This document shows, in pieces, positions 20,779 through 31,260 of a stretch of 64,000 nt of DNA. The stretch is taken from NCBI GenBank assembly GCA_018873225.1, contig JAEILZ010000005.1:186001-250000 (forward strand), in the 5' to 3' direction. The notes under the pieces are model-generated. The model was not told the origin of the DNA. It ran no database searches and worked only from the letters and a program-made list of their open reading frames with translations. The position numbers were made by a program, and so were the translations under genes. This DNA is from [Phialemoniopsis] sp. UDSM-2020 (Eukaryota; Ascomycota; Sordariomycetes; Thyridiales; Thyridiaceae). Every line of letters begins with the position of its first letter. Position 1 is the stretch's first letter.

Positions 20779-22055
20779 TCATACGTTGAAAGCGATGAGC
20801 CTGCCCTTGGCGTCCACGTCATACTGGAAATTCTGGATCAAATCGACCACGAGCGCGAAGTATGCTAGACTGTCTGGTTGAAACACATTAATACCACTTC
20901 ACACAAGTTTAGGGTTGATAATAGGCCTCACCAGCATTGCTTTCGGATTTCGCCTTGAGAACGTTGAGCCACCCATAACTGTCCTTTGCAGCCGTGTCTA
21001 CAGTGTCTCCAGTAAACCTCAAGTGTGTGAGCTATGCAATGGTCAGCTAAGGGTTCGAAAGAAGACTGAGTTCAGTACGGAGTGTACCTCGTGGTGCGTC
21101 AAGAGCTCTGGAGTATTTAAGATATCGACCTTTGTGGTAAACATGCCCTTCGGCGGTTTGAGTTTCTTTGCAATGCGGTCCTTTAAATTGTTGCTGGCCG
21201 CTTTCTTAACGCGGTCGGCGTCAAATTTGATATCATTCTCCACTGCATAGGGAATGTAGTCCGGGTGGTAGGTAATGATCTCGGGCGCCCAAGGCGGCCA
21301 TCTCCCGTTGTCCTCTTGAGGAATTGCGGGTGATGTGACAGCATCGACATCTGAATTTGGATCTTTGAGCTGGAGAATCAAAGCACCGTCTGGCACAGGA
21401 ATGTCTTGTACCGTGTCATGCCAGTGTACGTTGGGCTCAATAACGATGTCGTCTTTCAGTTCAGTTATATAGTCGGTATTGCAGCGGATTTCCTACTCCG
21501 TAGGGCATAGGTCAGCCTGGGGACAAAGAGATCTTGTGGCATTGACCACTTTATCTTACTAGATCCTGGAAATCTCTGTCATCCTTCCACTCCGTGCTTT
21601 CAACGTCCATATCAACATAGACATACTTCCTAATCTGGTCGAAGGTGTCTGGTTAAAACTGGTTAGTCGAGTTGAGAATGATAATGAAAAGCTGCATGGT
21701 GTGCAGCACCGAGAAAGTCTGGAAAGACCTTACTGAATAGAGCATTGGCAAGAGTAACATCATTTTTGCCAAAGATCTGTTGCATTTGGTTCATGATACG
21801 GTCGCTGGGTTTGGCACCGGAGGCGACGTAGGGCTGAAGAACGTTCAAGACCAGCGTAGATCGAGCTTGAGCGACACTGACATATTCTTTGACCTTGTCG
21901 TGTATGATGTCCTCTGTACAGTTGTGTTATCACCTGCATCGGAGATGGTGGGAGGCGCCTCTGAACTCACTGCATGATTTTCTGTCAATGACATAGCGAG
22001 ATGCGCTAAGTGCTGCTGGCACATAAGCAACGATGAGGAATCTACCGAGCCTCAT
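20779..22055 (-). CDS. Secreted zinc metallopeptidase, M35/lysine-specific-endopeptidase-like
   Basis: Six exons on the minus strand: 21971-22055, 21734-21913, 21560-21648, 21088-21492, 20932-21031 and 20779-20873, giving 317 aa. The N-terminus MRLGRFLIVAYVPAALSA is a signal peptide. After splicing, the zinc motif H252-E-L-T-H256 appears in LLTHHELTHL, followed by AKDSYGWLNVL, where an Asp and a YGW sequence fit the aspzincin (M35, deuterolysin-like) pattern HExxH plus a downstream Asp. The end, DSLAYFALVVDLIQ, is also typical. An intron (21032-21087) lies exactly between E253 and L254, so no single unspliced frame shows the motif. A secreted protease role in nutrition or host interaction is inferred from family. 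Confidence 0.8.
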
Positions 22056-23188
22056 GGCGTTGGTTGGTCTTGCGGTGAACTTGATCTAAGAGGATGTGTT
22101 TGGTTTACTCGGTAGACGACCTTTGAAGATGATCACCCGAATATATACTAAACTGAACAGAAAGGTCTTTCAGTCTTGTGTACCTTGATTCATAGGAAAT
22201 GTTCCGGGCAGTTTTGTCCTTGCTATTCGCGTCGATCCTCACCCTTTACAAGGCTTTTGTACATTCGGGCACCGTATACCACGCGGTCGTCCTCTCTTTG
22301 TTTGTGCATCGCAACTTCATTTACTATGCTCTCCAACATCTCGATCCTACGCTTGTCTGTTGGTTATGTCCAAGTGGAAAGTGATTGGTGATATAAAGGG
22401 AGTTAAAAGTGGCGTCTTACGCCCCCACGGTGTTGGTTGAGACACCAAGACCGAGAGCTTGCGTGTTAGTTAGCAATCATCGTTCCTACACGACCAACCC
22501 GACCTTTCATCATCATTGACAAACAATGACTTGCCCACAAAGGCATCTTTAGAATAAGACAACGGGAGATCAGCGGGCCGCGGCCTGTTTCACCTTGCGG
22601 TGTTAGTCACGAAGGGGTCCATCCTATGCGGGGGTAAACACACCGTCGTATCCGGACCGTATCTACGACCCCGGACTGGGCGCGTAACACAGCCCCCATC
22701 GCCCCCAAACTCTGAATCATATAGACCAACAACACGCGGTACTTCTCGAGAGCGGATGTTTCATTTACACCAGGCCGCATTAACAAGAAGGTGTGTAGGC
22801 GGAATGGTCCCAACAACGACTATCTCGTCAATGACATGATTAATTTAGATCAACCTCGGCCAACATTTCGACGACCCGGTGTCTATGATGGCAGTATTGT
22901 TCTTAGTCCCCAGGAGCGTAGGTAAGGGGCGATGTTGGTTTCAACAAATGGTCTCCATCTGCGCAAGTCTATGGTCTTCACAGTGCGTGCGTCGAGTATC
23001 TTGACGTGAAACTACTTGGAGTCAAGAGTTGAGGTGCACCGTGGTACAGGCGTCATATCAACGACCACTTACAAAAGACCGGGGGCGCCGCCTTGAAACC
23101 CGAATTCACTATAGTCAACTCAGATCATTGAATTGTCCACTGTCCTCACCACGAAAAGTACATTCTGATATCGTGCCCACAGGACAAC
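22056..23188. promoter_or_regulatory. 1.1-kb divergent intergenic region between two secreted-protein genes
   Basis: It separates the metallopeptidase and the large secreted orphan. No ORF longer than 83 codons and none with recognisable content. I see no RNA gene or clear repeat. Confidence 0.4.
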
Positions 23189-25310
23189 ATGTATTTGCGA
23201 TTCGCTGTCGTGTTGGCTTCCTCTCTCATCACTCACGGTTCTTGTCAGGCAGCCTCAGCTGTACTGAGAGCCTCTGATGGTGTTCGCATCGCGGCCATCG
23301 TTCCAACAAAAGCCGGGCAAATTGGCATCAACCCGGTGGATATCCCTCCTCAGGAAAGCATGTATGTAACGGGCCATTGGACTTCCCTCCCATATGTACC
23401 AGCATTGACACGACGGCAGAATCGCCCCTATCGGCGTTGATACAGCTTACCTTACGGAAGTGGTCGTAGATTCGAAAACAACAACCTCTGTAAGTAAGAT
23501 TCAAAGCCCGAACATGAGTCTATATAAATACTCATCTGATTCAGTGGCACGCTGCGCAAACAGACTTTGGCACCGCAACCATCACAACCACGGGTGCAGA
23601 CGGCAAACCCACGCCGACGAGTATCCCCGAAGGCTTCAAAGTCGCTCTAGATGCCTCCGGAAAGCTTGAGATTACCCTCAGCCAGTATCTAAAGGATGCA
23701 CTGAAGGACATCGCTGCCCAGCTCCCGTCCTGTCTGGCAAAAGTCAGACGCGAATGGGACAGCCGGACTCACCATCACATTGAGAAGCGAGCTCCTCCTG
23801 TCGAATGCGTCCGTACGCGGGCCGGCCGCCTTGCTGAGCTTCTCAGTGAGCGTCCCAATGTCATGAATCAGATGACACGCCTGAACGAGGAAGTCGCAAG
23901 GGTCACCGGCAACGACGCCGTTGCTTTAGCCGAGAGCGAACAGATGATGGCCTTCGTGGAGCCACCGGTTGTGGATGCGTTTGCCGAAGCTTCTGGAGTG
24001 GTCATCGAAATTAATCCAATTGCCCTTGCACTCGAGGCCTTCGGCGTGTTCATATCCATAGCCTTCTACTTTGGCGCAGTTGAGTACCTTGAAGGACTGT
24101 GGAAGCTCCGAGCAGACCCCCAGCCTCCTATGTCGTTTGCCAAGTTCAATACCCCGACAAGTACACAGCCAGGATCCTGCCCAACTGCCACCCCTGCTTG
24201 CATGGGCACCCGCTGTAGTGGCAAGGGAGGCAAATGCTCAAGAGAGTGGAAAGACTGTGACTGCTTGCCGTCGTCTAAGCATATTGGAGACCCCATGTTT
24301 TTCGGTGCAGACTGGGCTGCTGTCGAAGAAGAAATTGCTCAATATGTCCTCGGCCCCCCGGCCCCCAGGTGTACTTCTGGACTGGTTGATCACAACAATT
24401 ACGCCAACGTGGAGTCGTCGTTCTGGAATCGGTATTTGCTCTCTTGCTCCGTTTGCTTGACAAGTACTTAGTGCTAACATGACATAGGCTCCTCGAGAAG
24501 TTCTGCAGCGATAAAAAGAGTCTATCAGGTAGCTTCCAACAAACGATGAAGCCATCGGATATCGGCGAGACAGCATACAAGGATTGGACTTTTGACTTTA
24601 CCCTGGAGACAACGCGGGAAAACGCCTGCACCGCCCACAGCTGCGTGGACGTTTTCGGGCAATTTGCGACATGTAAGAAGATTGTTCTAAGTACATTGGA
24701 CGCCGAGTGTAACTAACTCATCATAGGCAGCGTAGACTCCCACACAAAGTTTGCCACTGGGGAGCTCAAACTCGACTGCGGTACCGCCAAGTACGCCATG
24801 CACGACCCCAAGAAGGCATCTCCGAAGAACACACCTCCACCGCCACCTCCTGAACCTCCTCAGGAGACTCCTCCTCCTACCCAGAACACACCCCCGCCTC
24901 CTCCTAAGACACAACTCAAGATGCAAAATGACATGTGCTACGGCAGAGACGATTTCGGCAAGCACGGTGACGTTCACAGCGAGTGGGTGACCAAGTACTC
25001 TGCCTTCGCGTGCGCTGGATCAGCATTGAAATCAGTACAAGCTGGGAAGCGGGACACCTTTCTCTCGTTCTACACTAATACCAATAACGCTCCTTACCAG
25101 TATAATATCTACTGGAAGGATGGATGTGAACTCGAAGGCGGGCAAACCGAGATGTATGCCTCAAACCCACTAAACGAAAAAGACGCCCCGCCGACCAAGT
25201 GTCAGGATCTCCTCACCGAGGACTACAAGAGGTGCAACAACGGAGGCGTCGGTGGGAGCATCCAGGCAGGTTGTCTGGTATATGAGTTCAAGGCACAGAA
25301 GAAGGATTGA
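23189..25310 (+). CDS. Large secreted Cys-rich protein, unknown family
   Basis: Five exons, 23189-23361, 23420-23489, 23545-24431, 24488-24672 and 24727-25310, give 632 aa. It has a signal peptide (MYLRFAVVLASSLITHGSCQ). A dibasic KR at 162-163 (HIEKRAPP) could be a Kex2 processing site. A hydrophobic stretch follows (INPIALALEAFGVFISIAFY). Next are a compact Cys-rich segment (CMGTRCSGKGGKCSREW, then CDC), a Pro-rich linker about 473-500, and a C-terminal Cys domain (MCYGRDDFGKHGDVHSEW, then AFACAGSAL). The C-terminal part resembles non-catalytic ends seen in some fungal secreted proteins, including chitinase-like ones, but no catalytic domain is present. It is divergent from a secreted metallopeptidase. 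Function unknown. Confidence 0.75.
24826..24911 (+). repeat. Proline-rich linker repeat
   Basis: Short CCT/CCA/CCG-rich tract encoding TPPPPPPEPP and TPPPPPK blocks between the two Cys-rich halves of the secreted protein. Confidence 0.75.
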
Positions 25311-25420
25311 TCTAAAGTTAATTCTGTAGGATACAGTGAGCTTGAATACTGGGTATACTCGGAAAGGCGGACTTGGGCACTAAGAGCGATACTGAATAGA
25401 GCTATGTTGGCAAAGAACTT

Positions 25421-26508
25421 CTATCTAAGATATCCGCGCTTATGGGGACGACGAGATGGGTATCCGTAATAAGTGCCGAATACCAACGGAGGCTGCGGCA
25501 CACCGGGTTCGGCACTCGCCCACAATTCGGTGATCAAGAACGGTGTCACCGTCTCCTCTGAAGCTCGGAAGGGCGGCCAGCCTCGTGCGCGAATCTTGAA
25601 CGTCGGCTTGATACCAGTGACTCCTTGCAAGGCCTCGGGTCGTTCGGGGTTCAAGGGCAGGTCAACTGTCAGCATGCTGGCCAACCTGTCGTTGAAGACA
25701 TATGGGTTCGCCATGCCCTCTTGCACCTCGCTGAGCACTCCTCGCCAGCTAGGCTTCAGGGTGTCTAGCCAAAGATCGACCGCTACCAGATTCTTCAGTT
25801 CTCCCAACGCTTGGCAGCAGTCTCGCCAGACGATCATGGTGTTGCGGTCGACCGGAATCAGCTCCTTTTTTGATTCACGAACCACCGGTAGACGGATAGC
25901 GAGGTTCAGGTATTCGACTTCCTCGATAAATCGCGGACGTCGGTGACAGGTGATACTGTGCAAAGTCTTGATGTCGTGGATCACAAAGGTCACATCGCTG
26001 TAGATGGATGTACGGCACTCGAGGTACCTTGGGTAGATGTAAGCTTATCATCTCATGATGATTCGATACCTTCTGGTCTTACTCACATTTGTTTGCAGCC
26101 GAGTAACATCGCAAGAAATGGGCGGTTCCATAATGGGTCCTGGACAGACTCTTCACACTCCCAGTGGTTGCCCCACGTCGACATCAGGCGTCGCCAGATT
26201 ACTTCGTCTGCAAATTGGCCCCGTTCGTGATCATAGCACTCTTTCATGAGGTCATTCGAGGCTTGGTGATTTGTGATGCATCTCGTCGATGTGTAACGAC
26301 CATCTCGAAGCATGATGTGATAGGCAAGGCCTGCATCCGCCCACAATAGCTCGTAGATTGCAATTCGGATCTCCAGCGGCAGGCTCATCAGTCTCGAGTT
26401 ACCTTGTGGATGCGCAGTCAGGACTATGCTTTCGATATCAGGGCCGTCGCGTCGCCTGCTCGGTCTCAAACGAGTCGCCAGCTTTGTGTGGAGATCGCGA
26501 AGTTTCAT
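25421..26508 (-). CDS. DUF7730-type (2EXR/F-box-like) fungal protein
   Basis: Two exons, 26087-26508 and 25421-26027 with a 59-nt intron, give 342 aa. The segment SRLMSLPLEIRIAIYELLW is the F-box-like start motif of the large fungal DUF7730/2EXR family. After splicing, LGCKQMYLECRTSIYSDVTF is the second hallmark (a C-R/K-Q-x-Y motif followed by a predicted strand). These proteins are very abundant in ascomycetes and have no established function; the helix-turn motif suggests protein-protein contacts. I start at the first ATG (26508, MKLRDLHTK). Confidence 0.75.
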
Positions 26509-26839
26509 CTTTGATAAGGCCGGTGAGCAAGACAAGCTCGTTCTTCCTTTCGAGATTCAGAGGTGGCTAAGAAAGCTGGAATGCTGAGTTTGAGTGTCGT
26601 GGACTGGGAGTCGGTTCATAACGAGATCAAATGCTCAGGTCCGAAGCAAGGGTTATGCCTCTTGATATCATGTGCGGGGAAGGCAAAAGGCCGGCCGCCC
26701 CCAAAGGCCAACCAACAGTCTATCTCAGCCAACTGCATAAATCCGCTACATAGCCCCCATGCCATCAACCCCTGCACGTACCGCCCCCACCCTCACCATG
26801 CCGGTCACAACATAACTTGACCTGCAATTGACCCTGTAC
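26509..26839. other. Intergenic region between DUF7730 gene and EamA transporter
   Basis: 331 bp between the 5' end of one minus-strand gene and the 3' end of the next. Nothing recognisable. Confidence 0.4.
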
Positions 26840-28338
26840 TCATTGGTCCCTTCTCTCCTGGCCCGCCATAAGGTTACTCTCCTCATCGACTGGGGTGCTT
26901 TGCTGCGGGGCTGGTGACTTATTCTTTTGCATGCTGACCCAGATCGCAGCTCCAATGATCAGAACGCTGCCAAAAAGACTCTCGACGCGAGGGGTGGTGC
27001 CCCAGACGACTCGCTCGATGATAAGTGCAAAAATCATTTGCGAGTACTAAAAACTTCAGCAGACACTTCTAGAGAGTCACGAGCTGGGACGAAACTTACA
27101 ATCATGTTCGTTGCTCTTCCCGCCTTCTCCTTCTGCAATCCTATCGTCAGGAAAAGTTGTAGAAGGAAGCCCGCCAGCCCGATTGTGACGATAAGGGACC
27201 TAACAACGTCAGCCTCGGTAATAGAGCTAGGTAAAAGGTGTGAAGGACATACCACTGTGCGGCACCATGCGGCATCTGGAAATGGAGATCCGGATGAACG
27301 AGAATGATCACAGCCGAGCCCACTGTTGCCAGAACGGCGAAGTAATTGACGCTGACAAGGGCGTGGGCGCGCTTGCCAATGACCCTGATGCAGGCGTATG
27401 CCGCCGCGGCGCCGACAGCTCCCAGAAGTGCGCCGAGCACAGCCAAGGTTCGTTGCGCGGGAGAGATTACGGGTTCCGGATCGACTATGCCTCCAGAGTT
27501 ATCTAGCAGGAACAGCGCCGAGCCCTCCACCCTAGGCGGAAAGAGAAACGTCGGTCGAGCCACGAACACTACGCCGACGAACGCAATGATCCCTGCCATG
27601 CCTTCTTGTAGCGTGTAGGGTTCCTTGAGCATAGGTTAGCCCTGTCGTGCAGTTGCAAGATCATCACAAAACTTACCCTAAGAGCTAGGAAACAGATGAT
27701 GGCGGTGAGTGTCGGGACCAGGAAGGTGATCACGGTGGCGTCAGAGATATTCAGAAACGACAGCGAATCTGCAATCCAGTCAGTCCAAAAGTCGCTTTTG
27801 CATGGATAGCAGGATTGGAGACAGACAGTATAGCCCAAAGAGGCCGCTGAAGCCAGACAGTCCACGCACGCACAACAAGCCTCTAACTCCTCGCGGGCCA
27901 AGTGGGAAATCGGGAACTTGCTTGTACCACATGTACAAGGACCCCAGCACTGCCGTAACAATCATGCGCACAAAGATGATCTGCAGTGCATGAAACTTGA
28001 CCGAGAAACTCGTAGACAAGAGCTTCGCTGCCATGCTCATCTTGAAATAGTTCGTTAGCACAGAAACATCTGAAGCTCGGGACACCACTCACGATGGACG
28101 CAAAGAGTTGGCCCATGAGGACGAACATGAGGCCAATGTTCCTGTCGTAGAAGCCTTTTAATCTCTGATATAAGGTATGGGCCGATTCCGGTTCCGGCTC
28201 CGCACTGCCAGTGCTTGGTTCTTCCGGTAGACTGGCCTCGCATGGTGCGTGGGCGGTGCCGAAAGAGCCCGCGCCATTCTCGGGGCTGTGGCTGGCAGCC
28301 CCATCCTGCGGTGCCTTGACTGTCCCGTAGTTCGCCAT
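26840..28338 (-). CDS. Drug/metabolite transporter (EamA-type, DMT superfamily)
   Basis: Six exons: 28093-28338, 27827-28040, 27677-27768, 27253-27623, 27100-27199 and 26840-27046, giving 409 aa. After a polar N-terminus of about 65 residues there are about ten membrane helices in two EamA repeats. The first repeat includes VKFHALQIIFVRMIVTAVLG and ISDATVITFLVPTLTAII; the second starts in the LVSVNYFAVLATVGSAVIIL region. Typical motifs are the R in IIFVRM, the Pro-containing FLVPTLTAI helix and the VARPTFLFP end of repeat one. It should export or import a small metabolite at the plasma or an organelle membrane. The substrate cannot be read from the sequence. Confidence 0.9.
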
Positions 28339-28730
28339 AAGTCCTTCCAAATGAGTCGGCCCAAACTTAAGATTCGCCGTTCACACAGCGAGTTCTCAGT
28401 GCGAGCGTTGCCGGTGTCTGATTGCCGCCACCATCAATTTTGTCAAATTTTGGCCTGGTGACCCCACTGCGGGCACGCGTTTGGCCTCCCTGTGCTGCTT
28501 ATTCCGTGGGCTAGAGTCTTGATCCACAAGCCGAGGTCCATCCAATGATGATCCGGGGTGGCTCCGTCATTCATGTCCTTCTTCTAAACGAAACCAGGAG
28601 GCTGACATCAACACATAGCACATGCACGATTGGATCCAGATCGGTCATTGATTGGATATAGAACTCAGCATCTGTCTCACGTCCTTCTTGCTGTCCATCT
28701 AGCGCCCGCTCGGAGTAAAAGAAAAAAAAC
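28339..28730. promoter_or_regulatory. Divergent promoter, EamA transporter / thioesterase
   Basis: 392 bp between divergent starts. Base composition rises sharply in G+C just inside the thioesterase gene. No site is clear enough to name. Confidence 0.4.
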
Positions 28731-29732
28731 ATGCCCGCCGCGCTCTCGGAGCTCACGGCCGTGGAGCAGACCGGCCCGGACCAGTTCGTCTCCAAGGCCC
28801 TGCCCATGCGCCTCGGCAACATCCTCCCCATCGCCTACGGCGGGTGCACCATCGCCGTCGCCGTGCGCGCCGCCTGCGCCACCGTCTCCAACCCAAACGT
28901 CCACCTCTACTCGGTGCTCGGCCACTTCCTCGGCCCGGCCTCGACCGAGCGCAAGCTGCACGCCGTCGTCCACCGCACGCGCGACACGCGCAGCTTCTCG
29001 ACGCGCCGCGTCGAGATCAAGCAGGAGGTCGGCGGTGACGGCAAGGGGGAGCTGCGCACGTGCCTCGAGGTCCTGCTCGACTTCCACGCCGCCGAGCCCT
29101 CGACGCTCGAGTACTCGGCCCCGCCGTCCGAGAGCTACCCGCCGCCGCACCTGTGCCCCGTCTTCGACGAGGGGTACATGGCCGCGCTGGAGCAGCGCGG
29201 CGTCGCGACCGAGGCGCAGACGCAGGTGTGCGTCATGGCCTTTGGCGAGGCGCGCAACTTTTGGACGACGCGGGCGTGTCCCAATGGCGTGGCGGCGCAG
29301 AACGCGTGGGGCGTGATCAAGGAGCTCAAGACGAGCCAGGAGGGGCGGGGGCCGACGGAGCAGACGTCGGCCGAGTGGCAGGAGCCCGTCGCGGCGGATG
29401 GGGGAGGGCCTGGGACGTTTGACACGGCGGCTGAGAATCTGGCTGCGCTTGCTTTCCTGATGGACGGGGGGATCGCATTTCTGCCGCTGACGCACGGGCA
29501 CATGTTCTTTGACGACGTGACGGCGTGCTCGACGTTGGACTTTGCACTGCGGATTTACACGCCTAACCTGTCGATGAACGGCTGGACGTTGCGCGAGAGG
29601 AAGGTCTCGAGGGCGGGGAGCGGGAGGACGTACTCCGAGGGGAGGTTATGGGACGCAAATGGCAACCTGATCGCCTCAAATTCACAGCAGTCGATCTTAA
29701 GGTTGAAAGAGGGAGTGAAGCCCAATCTGTAA
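28731..29732 (+). CDS. Acyl-CoA thioesterase (TesB-like, double hotdog)
   Basis: Intronless gene of 333 aa. The N-terminal hotdog has MRLGNILPIAYGGCTIAVAV and the LYSVLGHFLGPAST loop, where TesB-type enzymes bind CoA ester. The C-terminal hotdog has LAFLMDGGIAFLPLTH and TACSTLDFALRIYTPNLSMN with SEGRLWDANGNLIAS after it. That order is the type II acyl-CoA thioesterase pattern, hydrolysing acyl-CoA to free acid and CoA, in peroxisome or cytosol. The C-terminus KEGVKPNL is not a PTS1 signal. The first 700 bp are very rich in G+C at third positions compared with the transporter genes on both sides. Confidence 0.88.
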   Translation: MPAALSELTAVEQTGPDQFVSKALPMRLGNILPIAYGGCTIAVAVRAACATVSNPNVHLYSVLGHFLGPASTERKLHAVVHRTRDTRSFSTRRVEIKQEVGGDGKGELRTCLEVLLDFHAAEPSTLEYSAPPSESYPPPHLCPVFDEGYMAALEQRGVATEAQTQVCVMAFGEARNFWTTRACPNGVAAQNAWGVIKELKTSQEGRGPTEQTSAEWQEPVAADGGGPGTFDTAAENLAALAFLMDGGIAFLPLTHGHMFFDDVTACSTLDFALRIYTPNLSMNGWTLRERKVSRAGSGRTYSEGRLWDANGNLIASNSQQSILRLKEGVKPNL

Positions 29733-29898
29733 GGGGTGGAAACACAAGGATCTATCGTATCACTGTATAGTATTAAGATATAGACAAGAAGTCCACACGG
29801 CAAGTCGGTGAAAGAAACCTGTTAGCAACCCGTTTTCCCTCTAGAAATACATGATTCTATCTCTGGACAATGCATTGGAAAAACTTTGCACAGAACGA

Positions 29899-30821
29899 TC
29901 AAGACGGAGTGGCTGTCCGCACCGCTTCAAGCTCAACATGATCCGTGTCCACGGCCTGCCGCCCTTTGTTCTTGCGCCATCTCGCAAAGACCATGCCGCT
30001 TATAGCAGCTAGGAGAAGCACTGCCGTGACAACACCCAGAATGGCCCTCCCGGGATGAGATCGCTGCTTTTCGTCGATCTTCTCAATAGACCATGGAAAG
30101 CAGTCCGACTTGGTGATGATGAACATCCCGAGGCCCACGTAGAGGAGCGGCACAAGGATGCGCGCGCATACTTCGTGGCCAGCTTCAGGATCTGCTTCTG
30201 CTTCATGACGAGCCAGCCGACGGCGCACCAGACGCCGAGCAGGATGTAGAATACGACGATGAAGATGGCGATCTCGGCTCCTTTGGCTTGTGAGAACAGA
30301 GGGACATAGGTGCTGATGTTGTCGGCTCCGTTCATGACGGTGATGGATGTCACCTTGCTGAGTGTTCTTAGCCATGAGCCGACTGCCTTGAGCCTCGAGG
30401 TGGCCGCTACCGCTGCAGTTGCAGCAGCACCAGCTATCACCGCGGCGCCTCCGGTGCCGTTGCCGGTCTCGGACTCACCTCGCGCCTCAGCAGACTCCTC
30501 AGCATGATCAGGCTGGTCGGACGCAGATTCTTCGGCAGCAAAGATGACACCAAGTCCCCACCAAACACCCAGAAGGATAGGGGCGAGGCCGAGAAACCCA
30601 ATGGGTTCGGGGGAGAAGAGATACGAAGCTCCGAATCCGATGAGGCTGATGGCGATGATGATGGAAAAGCCTGCGTATTGGCCGATGGTAATGTTTAGCG
30701 GGGTCAATTTCGAGCCTGGCGACGAAGACTCAGTGAAGAAGGTGACGAGAGCGAACATGTCGTCGATGTTCGTGACGGCGAAGGACGCGCATCCTGTCGC
30801 GATTGTTTTGCCAAAGTCCAT
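29899..30821 (-). CDS. Cadmium-resistance-type (CadD-like) transporter, interrupted by a 2-nt frameshift
   Basis: Membrane protein of the cadmium resistance transporter family. The N-terminus FAVTNIDDMFALVTFF is the conserved motif, followed by GFSIIIAISLIGFGASYLF, GLAPILLGVWWGLG and, in the second half, ITVMNGADNISTYVPLF. The frame breaks at about 30158-30168, after KLATKYAR, inside an alternating GC run (30160-30167). The conserved continuation (ILVPLLYVGLGMFIITKSD) is in another frame up to the stop at 29899. Removing 2 nt would restore a length divisible by three (about 306 aa). No intron can explain a 2-nt jump. It is either a sequencing or assembly slip or a real disabling mutation; I cannot tell which. 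Confidence 0.75.
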
Positions 30822-31260
30822 CTCGGCAGCAAAGAGACGGCGAGAAGAAGCTGTCGAAGTCCTGTACGGGCGACAGAGTTGTACGTTGGTGAGATGGATG
30901 CAGGAGGCGCATTCATTTTGTACGCGGTCTTAGCACGCCCAGAATTTGTTGGGGGCAGTGCAATGAAATCGTCTCCGCTGAATGGCGTGCTCTTCTTGTC
31001 TTTTCAGTACCTGCCAATTGTATGCTAAGCCCCAAATGCAACTTCACCGAAGCCTATTCTACAGCTTCAGCCTCTGAAAGGGGGTACCAATTGCAACACC
31101 CCTCAAACAAGACTTTACTGTTTGTTAAATACAACAGGTCTGGTTTAGAAGTATCTCTCGGGCTAGAAAATCCACAAGCTAGACTCGAGTACGATCCTCA
31201 TCCGTGCGCTGAACATGCAATAAGTCGCTGCAATCATTTAATCGTTAAACTTCCCGTTCT
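30822..31260. other. Intergenic region between two minus-strand genes
   Basis: 439 bp holding the promoter of the CadD-like gene and the 3' flank of the TAP-like hydrolase. No feature seen. Confidence 0.4.

Noticed and set aside
28677..29501. Minus-strand ORF of 274 codons opposite the thioesterase
   Set aside because: Antisense shadow of high-GC3 coding DNA; the plus strand carries the hotdog motifs.
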